Source of the DNA: Acidobacteriota bacterium
Lineage (GTDB): Bacteria; Acidobacteriota; Holophagae; Holophagales; Holophagaceae
Direction of reading: 5' to 3'
DNA length: 64,000 nucleotides
Assembly: GCA_016192145.1 (NCBI GenBank)
Contig: JACPUT010000006.1
Location: 372,001 to 436,000 of the forward strand
Below the pieces are notes generated by a model that was not told the DNA's origin, searched no databases, and saw nothing but the letters and a program-made list of their open reading frames with translations. The position numbers were made by a program, and so were the translations under genes. This document shows positions 50,974-60,619 of this stretch, one piece after another. The number at the start of each line of letters is the position of its first letter. Position 1 is the stretch's first letter.

Positions 50974-52878
50974 ATGTCGCGCCCCGAGCCCCTTCCCCTT
51001 TCCCTCCGCATCACCCGGGCCTGCACCCTCTCGGCGGCCCTGATCCTGGCCGCCTGCGGCGGGGGCGGAGGCGGCAGCAGCCCGGCGCCGCAGCCCGTGC
51101 CGACGCCCACGAAGGTGCTCCAGTCCATCGCCGTCGCTCCGGCGGCCCCCAGCCTCAACATCGGCATGACCTCGGATCTCACCGCCACCGCCAGTTACTC
51201 GGATGGCACCAGCAGCGCCATCGACAATTCCTCGGTCTGGGTGTCGAGCGCGCCCGCCGTGGCGACGGTAAACGACATGGGCATCGTGACGGCGCTGACG
51301 GCGGGGAGCAGCACCATCACCGTGACGAAGGAGGGCATCTCCGGGACCGCCGCGGTTACGGTCAACGCCTCCGCCGTGAGCCTCACCGGCCTGAGCCTCA
51401 ACGCCACCACCCTGCTTCTCTTTCAGGGGGGTGCCACCTATGACCTGACCGCCACGGCGAACTGGTCCAACGGCACCTCCACGGTGCCCTACGACAGCAA
51501 CGTGACCTGGACCTCCACCAATCCTTCGGTGGCCTCCGTCAACGCGAGCGGCGTCGTGGTGCCCGTGGCCCCGGGCACCGCCAACGTCACCGCCTCCGCC
51601 AGCGGCCACTCCGCCACCTGCAATGTGACGGTGCAGGGCTCCGCCCCGACGCTGAGCTCCCTCTCCCTGAGCCCCGCCACGGGTTCTATCACCGTGGGCC
51701 AGACCTTGGATCTCACCGCCACGGCCAACTGGTCCAACGGCACCTCCACCGTGCCCTACGACTCCAACTGCGTCTGGGCCTCCAGCAGCACGGGCGTAGC
51801 CACGGTGAACTCGAGCGGCGTCGTCACGGCCCTGGCCGCGGGCAGCACCACCATCACGGCCAGCGCCGGCGGTCGCACCGCCACCTGCGCCGTGACCGTG
51901 CAATCCCCCGCCGTGACGCTGAGCTCCCTCTCCCTCAGCCCCGCCACCGGAACCCTCACCGGGGGGCAGACCCTGGACATCACCGCCACGGCCAACTGGT
52001 CCAACGGCACTTCCACGGTGCCCTACGACTCCAGCTGCACCTGGACTTCCAGCAGCCCGGCCGTGGCCACGGTGAACGCGGGGGGCGTCGTCACCGCCCT
52101 GGCCGCAGGCAGTACCACCATCACGGCCAGCGCCAGCGGCCGCAGCGCCACCTGCGCCGTGACCGTGCAGGCCCCGGCGGTGTCCCTCAGCTCCCTCACC
52201 TTGAACCCCACCAGCGGAGCCCTCACCGTGGGTCAGACCCTGGATATCACCGCCACGGCCAACTGGTCCAATGGCACCGCCACGTCGCCCTACGACTCCA
52301 GCTGCGCGTGGACCTCCAGCAACCCGGGCGTGGCCTCGGTAAACGCCGGCGGTGTCGTCTCGGCGGTGGCCGCAGGCACGGCCACCATCACCGCCAGCGC
52401 CGGGGGCCGGTCGGCCACTTGCGCCATCACGGTGACCGCCCCCGCGCCCACCTTTGATTCGCGCCTCGTGGGCCGCTGGCAGTGGGTCGGCATGATCAAC
52501 GCCAGCACCTCCGTGGGGAGTTTCTACACCTTCAACGCGAACGGGACCTTCACCTATTCCCTCATCCAGCAGACTTCCTCCGGCTGCATCGCCTACAGCC
52601 AGGTGGTGGCCTACCACGAGGGCACCTTCAGCAGCGTAGGCTCCCTGGACAATCCCTCCTCCGCGGGGCAGATCGTGATGACGTGCAGCACCCACCATGT
52701 GGATTGGACCAACTGCGCCGGCACCTCCACCACCCGCACCACCGCGGTGGATCCCAACGGCAACGCCACGCCCAACCCCCACTTCCACTGGGCCGCCTTC
52801 ATCAACGCGAACACGCTCGCCACCAACCATGGCGATGACTATATGGCGACCGGCACCCTGAACCACGCACGGCAGTAA
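50974..52878 (+). CDS. lipoprotein with five bacterial Ig-like (BIG2) repeats
   Basis: A 634-residue surface lipoprotein. The signal ends in lipobox ALILAACGGGGGG. Five BIG2-type Ig-like repeats of about 85-90 residues follow (about 47 to 490), marked by LDLTATANWSNGTSTVPYDS, VATVNAGGVVTALAAGSTT and ITASA-GR-ATC. The middle three are very similar to each other in DNA as well as protein, indicating recent unit duplication. The C-terminal 140 residues (LVGRWQWVGMINASTS ... GTLNHARQ) form a separate lipocalin-like or adhesin-like domain of unknown function. The ATG follows CCGGAGGATCCC, and the 28-nt leader motif lies 53 nt upstream. Likely an adhesin or matrix protein. Confidence 0.88.
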   Translation: MSRPEPLPLSLRITRACTLSAALILAACGGGGGGSSPAPQPVPTPTKVLQSIAVAPAAPSLNIGMTSDLTATASYSDGTSSAIDNSSVWVSSAPAVATVNDMGIVTALTAGSSTITVTKEGISGTAAVTVNASAVSLTGLSLNATTLLLFQGGATYDLTATANWSNGTSTVPYDSNVTWTSTNPSVASVNASGVVVPVAPGTANVTASASGHSATCNVTVQGSAPTLSSLSLSPATGSITVGQTLDLTATANWSNGTSTVPYDSNCVWASSSTGVATVNSSGVVTALAAGSTTITASAGGRTATCAVTVQSPAVTLSSLSLSPATGTLTGGQTLDITATANWSNGTSTVPYDSSCTWTSSSPAVATVNAGGVVTALAAGSTTITASASGRSATCAVTVQAPAVSLSSLTLNPTSGALTVGQTLDITATANWSNGTATSPYDSSCAWTSSNPGVASVNAGGVVSAVAAGTATITASAGGRSATCAITVTAPAPTFDSRLVGRWQWVGMINASTSVGSFYTFNANGTFTYSLIQQTSSGCIAYSQVVAYHEGTFSSVGSLDNPSSAGQIVMTCSTHHVDWTNCAGTSTTRTTAVDPNGNATPNPHFHWAAFINANTLATNHGDDYMATGTLNHARQ

Positions 52879-52920
52879 TCCATGGAGCTGATCTTGCTCC
52901 AGGGCTGAAGCAGATCGGCA

Positions 52921-52946
52921 GGGCGGGGGCCTTCAGGCCCTCGCCC
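52921..52946 (+). terminator. hairpin after the BIG2 lipoprotein
   Basis: GGGCGGGGGCC and GGCCCTCGCCC form an 11-bp stem (one G-T pair) around TTCA, 42 bases after the stop; the following sequence is CCATTC, so the terminator lacks a strong T-tract. The rest of the gap to 53102 shows nothing else. Confidence 0.55.
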
Positions 52947-53102
52947 CATTCACGGGCGGGAATGGGTTTCCGGCTACCCTGGGACCCACTCCCCAGGCCG
53001 CGACATGCCCTCCCCTCCAGGTAACGATTCCCCTATCCCGGGTTCAGAACCGACATGGCCATGCACCGCAAGCACGCCTGCGAGCCTGAGGGGCCGGCAG
53101 TC

Positions 53103-54554
53103 ATGAGCGTCTGGAAACCCACGCTCTTCCTGGATCCGAGCCGTTCCGAGCCCGTCTACCTCCAGATCGCCCACGCGCTCATGCGGGAGATCAGCCGGGG
53201 GCGCCTGAACCCGGGCGATGCCCTGCCGGGCTACCGCACCCTGGGCGAACAGCTGGGCATCAGCCGCAATACCGTGATGTCCGCCTACCGGGAGCTGCAG
53301 GCGGAGGGGTGGGTGATCTCCACGCCCGGTGAGGGCAGCGTGGTGGCACCGGATCCACCCATCCGCGTCTCCGCGGATCCCAAACAATCCGCACCGGCCA
53401 TGGGTTTCGACCTTCCGGGTGCCGCCGATCCCGAGTCCGTGACGACCCCCGGGAGCCTGCTCAAGGTGGCCAGCGGCCTGCCGGATCCCCGCCTCCTGCC
53501 CGGCGCGGAGCTGGCCCGGGCCTACCGCCGGGCGCTCACGTTGAACGCCCAGGCGAACCTCCTCATCGAGGATCCGCAGGGCCATCCCAAGCTGCGGGAA
53601 TCCCTGGCGCGCATGCTCGCATCCACGCGGGGCATCCCGGCCCAGCCCGAGCAGATCCTCATCACCCGGGGGAGCCAGATGGCCCACTTCCTCGCGGCCC
53701 AGGCGCTCATGAGCCCCGGCGATGGCGTGGGCGTGGAGGCCCTCGGGCACCGCGGCGCCTGGGAGGCCTTCGCCCAGGCGGGCGCGCGCAACCTCCCGAT
53801 CCCCGTGGATGCCCAGGGGATGCGCGTGGAAGCCCTGGCGGAGCTGCTGCGGTTTGAACCCATCCGCGCCGTCTTCGTCACGCCGGACCGCCACTACCCC
53901 ACGCTGGTCCCCCTCTCGCCCGAGCGCCGCGCACGCCTCATGGCCCTCGCCCGGGAGCACCGCTTCGCCGTGCTGGAGAACGCCCAGGACACCGAGTTCC
54001 AGTTCGAGGGGCGGGCCCTGGCGCCGCTGGCGGCGGAGGATCCCGGGGGCGTCGTCGTCCATGTGGGCACGCTCAGCAAGATCTTCAGCCCCAACCTCCG
54101 GCTGGGCTTCGTGCATGGGCCCCTGCCGCTGGTGAAGCGCATGACCGCGCTGCGCCAGGCGCTGGATCGCCAGGGCGACATGGTGCTGGAGCGGGCCTTC
54201 GCGGAGCTCATCGACGATGGCGAGATCCTGCGCCACCTGAACCGGATGCACCAGTCCTACCGCAAGCGGCGGGACGCCCTCTGCGAATCGCTGCGCAAGC
54301 ACCTGGGCGACGTGCTCACCTTCAAGGTGCCCGTGGGGGGCCTCGCCCTCTGGGCGGAGGTGGCGGAAGGCATCGATGTGGATCGCTGGGCGGCGCGGGC
54401 CCTGGAGGGCGGCGTGGCCTTCCGTTCCGGCCGCCACTTCTCCTTCGATGGCAGCGCCGTGCAGGGCCTCCGCATCGGCTTCTCCAACTATTCGGAACCG
54501 GAACTCGAAGAGGTGGCCATCCGCATGGCCGCCGCCCTGAAGGAATCCCCATGA
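53103..54554 (+). CDS. MocR/GntR-type transcription regulator with aminotransferase fold
   Basis: A 483-residue regulator. The N-terminal winged helix (about 10-80) is GntR type: PVYLQIAHALMREISRGRL, GYRTLGEQLGISRNTVMSAY, LQAEGWVIST. The remaining 380 residues form a fold-type I aminotransferase domain with the PLP-lysine region VGTLSKIFSPNLRLGF. MocR proteins use PLP or amino-acid-related ligands to control nearby genes, for example in vitamin B6 or amine metabolism. The start at ATG 53103 is favoured by GAGGGG upstream; an ATG at 53055 is in frame. The stop overlaps the start of a Ser/Thr kinase gene (ATGA), an unusual pairing. Confidence 0.92.
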   Translation: MSVWKPTLFLDPSRSEPVYLQIAHALMREISRGRLNPGDALPGYRTLGEQLGISRNTVMSAYRELQAEGWVISTPGEGSVVAPDPPIRVSADPKQSAPAMGFDLPGAADPESVTTPGSLLKVASGLPDPRLLPGAELARAYRRALTLNAQANLLIEDPQGHPKLRESLARMLASTRGIPAQPEQILITRGSQMAHFLAAQALMSPGDGVGVEALGHRGAWEAFAQAGARNLPIPVDAQGMRVEALAELLRFEPIRAVFVTPDRHYPTLVPLSPERRARLMALAREHRFAVLENAQDTEFQFEGRALAPLAAEDPGGVVVHVGTLSKIFSPNLRLGFVHGPLPLVKRMTALRQALDRQGDMVLERAFAELIDDGEILRHLNRMHQSYRKRRDALCESLRKHLGDVLTFKVPVGGLALWAEVAEGIDVDRWAARALEGGVAFRSGRHFSFDGSAVQGLRIGFSNYSEPELEEVAIRMAAALKESP

Positions 54555-57500
54555 GCCTTCCCCTCGCCCCCCTCGACGGCCGCATCACGCTAAAGGGCCC
54601 CCTCGGGGCCGGAGGGATGGGCGAGGTGCACCGGGCCTGGGACTCCGCCCTGGAGCGCCCCGTGGCCGTGAAGTTCGTGCGGGGCAGCGATCCGAAGGAG
54701 GCGGACCGGCTGTTGCTGGAGGCCCGCCTCCAGGCCCGGGTGGAGCATCCCCACGTGGTGCGGGTGCACGACACCGGCACCTTGGAGGGTCGGCCCTGCA
54801 TCGTGATGCAGCTGGTGGAGGGCCGCACCTTCGCCGAGCTGGGTCCGACCTCCGAATGGCAAGTGAAGGTGGCCCTCGCCGCCCAGGCGGCCCGGGGCCT
54901 GGGCGCGGCCCACCGCACGGGCCTCGTGCATCGGGATGTGAAGCCCGCCAACATCCTCGTGGAGGATGCGGAAGCAGGTCCCGAGGCGCGCCTCTCGGAC
55001 TTCGGCCTGGCGCGGGATGACGAGGGCGGCCTCACGCGCTCGGGCCTGCTGGTGGGCACCGTGGATTTCATGGCGCCGGAACAGGTCACCGGCTCGGCGC
55101 CCGTGGATTTCCGCGCGGATATCTACGGCCTCGGCGCCACGCTCTACGCGGTGCTCACGGGGCGCCCCCCCTTCCGCGCTTCCCAGGGCCTCACGGCGGC
55201 GGCTCCCGACACCCGGGATCTCCAGGGGGACACGCCGGCGGGGGAACTGCATCCCGGCGACTTCCTGCGGCGGATCCTGGAGGAGGAACCCAGGCCCCTC
55301 ACCGGGCTCGCGCCGGACTTGCCGAAGGATCTCGCGGTGGTGGTGGCCAAGGCCATGGAGAAGGATCCCGCCCGGCGCTACGGCACCGCCGAGGCCTTCG
55401 CGGAGGACCTGGATCGGGTGCTCCGGGGGGAACCCGTGCTGGCCCGGGCCATCGGCCTGCTGGAGCGGGGCGGGCGCTGGGCGCGCCGCTATCCCATCCC
55501 CGCGCGCACCCTCGGCACCGTGGCGGCCTTGGCGTTGGCTGCCCTGGCTTTCGCAGGCTGGACCTCCTTCCGCTCCCGCACCCAGTCCCTGGAGGCCGCG
55601 CGCATGGGCTCCCTGGCGGAGGGCATGGTCAACTCCCTGCGCATGGCTTACCTCTCCCCGGCCTTCGATCAAAAGCCCGTGCTCGCGGGCATCCGCGCCC
55701 AGGTGGATCACCTGCGCGCCCGGCCCATGGGCGAGGTTTCGCCGGCGGGCCTCTTCGTGGTGGGCAAGGGCCTGGAGGCGCTCGGCGACGACGACGGTGC
55801 GCGACCCTACCTCGAGGCCGCGTGGGCCCAGGGCTTCCGCACGCCGGAAGCCGCGGAGAGCCTGGGCTTCCTTCTGGGCCGCCTCTACTTCAAGGCCATG
55901 GATCGAGCCCGGGAATCCCTCGCGCCGAAGGCGCGGGAGCGTCGCGAGGCCGAAGCCAAGGCCACCTTCCTCCAACCGGCGACGGAACTCCTCCAGCAGG
56001 CCGCGGGCTCGGGCTGGCAGCGCGCCTACCGGGAGGCCTACCTCCTCTACCTCCAGGGGCGCTTCGAGGAGAGCCGCGCCAAGGCGGCGCTCGTGCTGCA
56101 GGAGGATCCCTCCCGCTACGAGGCCCTCCGCCTCCAGGCCACCACCGATGAGCGGGAGATCAGCACCGCGTTCCAGACGGGGAAGACGGAAGGCGTGCAG
56201 GCCCGCATCGATGCCATGGGGAGCCGGGTGGACGAGGCCCTCCGCTGGGGGCGCAGCGACCCGGCCCTGCTCAAGCTGAAGGCCCGGAATCTGCACTTCC
56301 AGGCGGTGCTCCTGCGGCTCGCGGGGAAGGATGGCGCCGAGCTGCTCGCCCGGGAGGAGGGCATCATCCAGCACCTCCAGGCGCTGGAGGGCGACAGCTT
56401 CGGATCCCTCGTCAGCCAGGGGAACGTGTGCTGGGAGCGCTCCAATGCCGCCCGGGACAGCCACCGGGAGCGGATGCCCGGTTTCCTGCGCAGCGCCGCC
56501 GGGTTCTACCGCCGCGCCGCGGACCTCGCGCCTGGCGATGTGGGCGTCCGCAATACCCTGGCCCTGCTCTGCGTGGATTGGATGCTGCTGCTCAAGATGC
56601 AGGGACAGCCCCGCGAAGAGCCCCTGCGCATCGGGCTCAAGGCCACCGAGGAGGGAGAGAAGCTGGGCCCGAACATGGCCCGCTCCCGCTTCGTGGCCAT
56701 GCAGTTGAACCGGGGGGAAGGCGAGGCCCTGGATGATGAGGGCGGGGATGCGGAAGCCGTTTACCGCCGCGGCATCCAAAAGGCCGGGTCGCTCAAGGTC
56801 ACGGAGGGGCCCGATGCCCTTCAGCTGGACTCGCACCTGGCCTACCTCCATGGCCAGCTGAGCCGCGTCGTGTTCCGCAAGGGCGGGGATCCCGATCCCG
56901 AGATCGCCCAGGCCGCCGAGGCGGCGCGGCGCATGCGCGAACACCTCGATCTGAAGAGCGTCGAGGCCGTGTTGAACTGGAACGAGGTCGTCACCAACGT
57001 GGCCGACGCCATGGTGGAGTTCGGCGGAGACCCCAAGGCGCTGCTCGATCTGGCCCGGGCGACCTCGGATGAAGCCATCAAGCTCCGGCCGGATGCCATC
57101 GTCCTGGTGATCGCGAAGGTGCCGCTGCTCTCGGTGGAAGCCTCCCGGTGCGTCCAGGCGGGAGTGGATCCCGCGCCGATCCTCGCGGAGATGGCCGCGC
57201 GCCTGGAGCAAACCAAGGGGCCCTTCGGCAGCACCATCGTCTTTTGGCAGACCCGGGCCCTCCACGCCGTCATCGAGGGCGAGGCCCTGGCCCGGCAAGG
57301 CAGGGACCCGGCCAAGGGGTACCAGCGGGCGAGGCCGATCCTCGAGGAGATGGTGCGCAAGTTCCCGGGCTTCCCCTGGTCCGCGGCCTACCTCGTGCAT
57401 CTGCCGGTGCTGGAGGCCCGGTGGCGGCACGGCCAAAAGCTGCCCTACGCCCACCTCGCCCAACCCAGCCTCCGGTCGGCCGAGCAGATCGTGGTGAAGT

Positions 57501-57691
57501 TCCCCCGGGGCATCCAGACCTGGGTGGATCTCGCGGCCCTGAGGGCCATGGCCGGCAACCCCAAGGGGGCCAAGGAGGCCTGGGACAAGGCCCTCGCCCT
57601 GAACCCCCGGGCGCCGGACCTGCCGGACTACAGGGGCGTCCGTGAGCTCGTCTTCGCGGAGGAACCCATGGCCACGCGGGCCTCCAGGTAG
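54551..57691 (+). CDS. Ser/Thr protein kinase with large helical C-terminal domain
   Basis: A 1046-residue membrane-anchored PknB-type kinase. The catalytic domain (about 10-285) has GAGGMGEVHRAWD, PVAVKFVRGSD (Lys), VHRDVKPANILV, DFGLARDDEG and MAPEQVTGSAPVDFRADIYG. A membrane helix at about 318-338 (TLGTVAALALAALAFAGW) precedes roughly 700 residues of alpha-helical repeats, TPR-like (for example GLEALGDDDGARPYLEAAW and YLLYLQGRFEESRAKAAL). The ATG overlaps the stop of the MocR regulator. The kinase is distinct in sequence from the one at 42269-45049. It converges with the NHL lipoprotein gene, 47 bp between stops. Confidence 0.91.
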   Translation: MSLPLAPLDGRITLKGPLGAGGMGEVHRAWDSALERPVAVKFVRGSDPKEADRLLLEARLQARVEHPHVVRVHDTGTLEGRPCIVMQLVEGRTFAELGPTSEWQVKVALAAQAARGLGAAHRTGLVHRDVKPANILVEDAEAGPEARLSDFGLARDDEGGLTRSGLLVGTVDFMAPEQVTGSAPVDFRADIYGLGATLYAVLTGRPPFRASQGLTAAAPDTRDLQGDTPAGELHPGDFLRRILEEEPRPLTGLAPDLPKDLAVVVAKAMEKDPARRYGTAEAFAEDLDRVLRGEPVLARAIGLLERGGRWARRYPIPARTLGTVAALALAALAFAGWTSFRSRTQSLEAARMGSLAEGMVNSLRMAYLSPAFDQKPVLAGIRAQVDHLRARPMGEVSPAGLFVVGKGLEALGDDDGARPYLEAAWAQGFRTPEAAESLGFLLGRLYFKAMDRARESLAPKARERREAEAKATFLQPATELLQQAAGSGWQRAYREAYLLYLQGRFEESRAKAALVLQEDPSRYEALRLQATTDEREISTAFQTGKTEGVQARIDAMGSRVDEALRWGRSDPALLKLKARNLHFQAVLLRLAGKDGAELLAREEGIIQHLQALEGDSFGSLVSQGNVCWERSNAARDSHRERMPGFLRSAAGFYRRAADLAPGDVGVRNTLALLCVDWMLLLKMQGQPREEPLRIGLKATEEGEKLGPNMARSRFVAMQLNRGEGEALDDEGGDAEAVYRRGIQKAGSLKVTEGPDALQLDSHLAYLHGQLSRVVFRKGGDPDPEIAQAAEAARRMREHLDLKSVEAVLNWNEVVTNVADAMVEFGGDPKALLDLARATSDEAIKLRPDAIVLVIAKVPLLSVEASRCVQAGVDPAPILAEMAARLEQTKGPFGSTIVFWQTRALHAVIEGEALARQGRDPAKGYQRARPILEEMVRKFPGFPWSAAYLVHLPVLEARWRHGQKLPYAHLAQPSLRSAEQIVVKFPRGIQTWVDLAALRAMAGNPKGAKEAWDKALALNPRAPDLPDYRGVRELVFAEEPMATRASR

Positions 57692-57738
57692 CGAAGGTCA
57701 CCCGCCCCGGCGGCGGTGTCCGCCTGCTTGGGTGCCTC

Positions 57739-60522
57739 CTACGGCGCCGTGGCCAGCATCAGCCCGTTGAGGGTGGTGACGAGGAGGTCTCCTTGGGGCG
57801 TGAAGGCGAGGCCCGTGGGGGAGTTCAGCCCGGCGGGGAAGGGGCCGGTGAAGGCGCCGGGGAGGGAGGGGGTTCCCAGGAGGAGGGCCGTGTTGCCGGT
57901 GGCCGTATCGACGGTAAATACCGCATGGCCCCAGGCATCGGCCACATGGAGCGTGCCTGCGCCGTCGAAGGCCAGGGCCGCGGGCCCGTAGATGAAGGTG
58001 CTGAGCGCCAGCGTGGTCACCTCGCCGCTGGGCGTGACCTTGCGGATCCGGTTGTTGTTCAGATCCCCCACGAAGAGGTTGCCCAAGCCGTCGACGGCGA
58101 TGCCGCTGGGCATGTTGAAGCGGGCGGTGGCGCCATTGCCATCCGCCAGCCCCGCGTTGCCCGCGGATCCGGCGAGGGTCGTCACCACGCCCGCGGGCGT
58201 GACCTTCCGGATCGTCTGGTTGCCGGAATCGGTGACGTAGAGGTTGCCCGTGCCATCCGCGGCGACTTTGGAGGGGTAGTAGAAGCGGGCTGCGGATCCC
58301 GTGCCGTCGGCGCTGCCGGAGACTCCCGAAAGACCGGCGAGGGTGGAGACGACGCCCGCGGGCGTGACCTTCAACAGGGTCTGGTTGGGGCCGTCGGTGA
58401 CGTAGAGGTTTCCGGCCGCGTCCAGGGCCAATCCCGTGGGGCCGGCGAGGCCCGCAGGGCCGGCGAAGGTGGTGGTCTGCCCCGTGGGCGTGATCCTGCG
58501 GATGCAGCTGTTCCCATAGTCCGCCACGAAGGCGTCGCCGCTGGCGGCCACCACCACGGAGTTGAGATCCGCGAAGCGCGCCGAGGTGCCGAAGCCATCC
58601 GTGAGGCCCGCCCGGGGAGGGGCCCCGGCGAAGGTGCTGAGCCCCAGGGCCATGTCCAGGAGGCGCACGGCGTGGTTCCCCTCATCCGCGATGGCGAGCT
58701 TTCCCGAGGGGAGGAAGGCCAGGCCCGAGGGAGCATAGAATCTCGCCGAGGCGGCGGGACCATCCACCCAGCCGATGCTGGGGGCTCCGGCGGCGGTGGT
58801 GACGACCCCCGCCGGAGTCACCTTGCGGAGCATCGCGTTGGCATCGGAGACCCAGAGATCCCCGGCCCCGTCCACGGTGAGGCCGCGGGGCACGTAGAAC
58901 CGGGCGGAGGCTCCCGTGCCATCCGTCGTGGCAGCTAGACCCGCGCTTCCGGCCAGGGTGGTGACCACGCCTCCTGAGGTCACCTTCCGGAGGGTGTGGT
59001 TCAGGTAATCGGTCACGTAGAAATCGCCATCGGGATGGGCCACGACGGCGCTGGGATAGTTGAAGCGGGCGGCGGCGCCGATGCCATCGGCCGAGCCGCT
59101 GAGGCCCGCGCCGCCGGCGAGGGTGGTGACCCCGCCCGCGGGCGTCACCTTCCGGAGCAGGTGGTTGCCGAAATCCGCGACGATCAGATCCCCCGCCGGC
59201 GTCACCGCGAGGGCGATGGGGCGGCGGAAGCGGGCCGCCGGGCCGGTGCCATCGACGGAGCCCTGGGAACCGGCGGACCCGGCCAGGGTGGAGACCACGC
59301 CCGCGGGCGTCACCTTGCGGAGGGTCTGGTTGTTGGCGTCGGCCACGTAGACGTTGCCCGCGCCGTCGATGGCGAGGCCGGCGGGATTCCGGAAGCCGCC
59401 CGGCGCGCCATCGGAGCTGCCTGATTCGCCCGGGCGGCCCGCGAAGGTGGTGACGATTCCGGCCGGGGTGATCTTCCGGATCGTGTGGTTGGCGCTATCG
59501 CTGATGTAGAGGTTGCCCGCGGCATCGGCCACCGCGCCCTGGGGCTGGTTGAACCGCGCCGCGGAGCCGGTGCCATCCCGCCAGCCGGGCCCATCCACGT
59601 TGCCCGCGAGGAGGTCCAGCCCCCGGGCGGCCACGGAGAGGGAGGCCTGGCTGGCGCCCTTGAGGTTGGTGGCCGTGAAGGTGTAGTTCGTCCGGCGCAG
59701 GGGCCAGGCCTGGGAGGTGCCGGATTGGCTCAGGGGGAGCCCCGCGCCATTGATGTCCAGGGCGGAAGCGGGATCCCCGGAGGTAGCCCAGGTCAAGGTG
59801 ACGGGATCGCCCATGGTCACCCCGGCAGGCGCCGCGAAGGTGGCGATCACGGGGGCCGCGCCGATGACGGTGAGGTTCAGCTGCTTGCCCAGGGTACCGC
59901 CGCTGTTGGTGGCGGTCACCGTGTAGGCCTGGGGCGCGGCGGCGGCCGTGGGCGTGCCGCTCAGGACGCCGGTGGCGGGGTTCAGGGCCAGGCCCGCGGG
60001 CAGGGCGGGGGTGATGCTCCATGCCACCACGGCGCCGCCGGTGCTCGTGGGGGTGAGGGGCGGGAGCGCGGCGTCCTTGCCGATGACGAGGTCGGTGCTG
60101 GCGTAGTCGAAGGCCGGGGCCACGTCGTTGACGGTGAGGGCCAGGTTCGCCGTCACGCTGCCTCCGGCGTTGGTGGCCCGCACGGCGTAGGTGGCCGTGG
60201 CGCTTACCGCCGTGGGCGTGCCCGTGAGGGCGCCCGTCGCGGGGCTCAGCGTGAGCCCCGGAGGCAGGGGAGGGGTCACCGTGAAGCTGACGGGGCTCGC
60301 GGAGGCCACGGTGGGCGTGTTCGCGGCGATGGCCGACCCCTTCACGTAAACGGCGGGGTTGAGGGGATAGGCGAGGCCCGTGGGGGCGGGGGCCGCCGGG
60401 CTCGCGGCGGAACCGCCGCCGCCCCCGCAGCCGGGAACCATCATCCCCAGCGAGAGGGCCAGGGCGGCCTGTCGGAGGCCGGCGGAGGGAATGCGGGGTG
60501 AGGGGAACACGGGCGTGGTCAT
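57739..60522 (-). CDS. lipoprotein with putative Ig-like domains and NHL repeat propeller
   Basis: A 927-residue surface lipoprotein. The signal has a lipobox-like LSLGMMVPGCGGGGG. Residues about 45-330 contain putative Ig domains (LPPGLTLSPATGALTGTPTA and LPAGLALNPATGVLSGTPT, He_PIG-like). From about 340 to 900 come around ten NHL-type repeats (FNQPQGAVADAAGNLYISDS, NHTIRKITPAGIVTTFAG and similar), each near 56 residues, as in six-bladed or larger NHL propellers. NHL proteins often mediate binding; the ligand is unknown. The ATG at 60522 follows GGAGG, with the 28-nt leader motif 55 nt upstream. It is divergent from the RCC1 lipoprotein gene. Confidence 0.88.
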   Translation of the reverse strand: MTTPVFPSPRIPSAGLRQAALALSLGMMVPGCGGGGGSAASPAAPAPTGLAYPLNPAVYVKGSAIAANTPTVASASPVSFTVTPPLPPGLTLSPATGALTGTPTAVSATATYAVRATNAGGSVTANLALTVNDVAPAFDYASTDLVIGKDAALPPLTPTSTGGAVVAWSITPALPAGLALNPATGVLSGTPTAAAAPQAYTVTATNSGGTLGKQLNLTVIGAAPVIATFAAPAGVTMGDPVTLTWATSGDPASALDINGAGLPLSQSGTSQAWPLRRTNYTFTATNLKGASQASLSVAARGLDLLAGNVDGPGWRDGTGSAARFNQPQGAVADAAGNLYISDSANHTIRKITPAGIVTTFAGRPGESGSSDGAPGGFRNPAGLAIDGAGNVYVADANNQTLRKVTPAGVVSTLAGSAGSQGSVDGTGPAARFRRPIALAVTPAGDLIVADFGNHLLRKVTPAGGVTTLAGGAGLSGSADGIGAAARFNYPSAVVAHPDGDFYVTDYLNHTLRKVTSGGVVTTLAGSAGLAATTDGTGASARFYVPRGLTVDGAGDLWVSDANAMLRKVTPAGVVTTAAGAPSIGWVDGPAASARFYAPSGLAFLPSGKLAIADEGNHAVRLLDMALGLSTFAGAPPRAGLTDGFGTSARFADLNSVVVAASGDAFVADYGNSCIRRITPTGQTTTFAGPAGLAGPTGLALDAAGNLYVTDGPNQTLLKVTPAGVVSTLAGLSGVSGSADGTGSAARFYYPSKVAADGTGNLYVTDSGNQTIRKVTPAGVVTTLAGSAGNAGLADGNGATARFNMPSGIAVDGLGNLFVGDLNNNRIRKVTPSGEVTTLALSTFIYGPAALAFDGAGTLHVADAWGHAVFTVDTATGNTALLLGTPSLPGAFTGPFPAGLNSPTGLAFTPQGDLLVTTLNGLMLATAP

Positions 60523-60576
60523 GGCGCCTCCAGGGGTTGGAAGCTCCAACCTACGGCGCATCCCCTCGGGGCCATG

Positions 60577-60604
60577 GGCCCGCTTTCCCGAAAGGAGGTG
60601 GGCC
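60577..60604 (-). promoter_or_regulatory. 28-nt lipoprotein-leader motif, copy 2
   Basis: Minus strand: GGCCCAC (60604-60598), a 14-base middle with TCC...GGG and AAA, then GCGGGCC (60583-60577), ending 54 nt before the NHL lipoprotein ATG. A second small stem CCCCGAGGGG follows. Confidence 0.6.
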
Positions 60605-60619
60605 GGATGCGGCCGGGGT

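Noticed and set aside
51400-52440. Regular repeats suggestive of a CRISPR array
   Set aside because: The repeats are about 267 bp long, in frame, and encode BIG2 Ig-like domains; there are no short repeat-spacer units or cas genes anywhere in the window.
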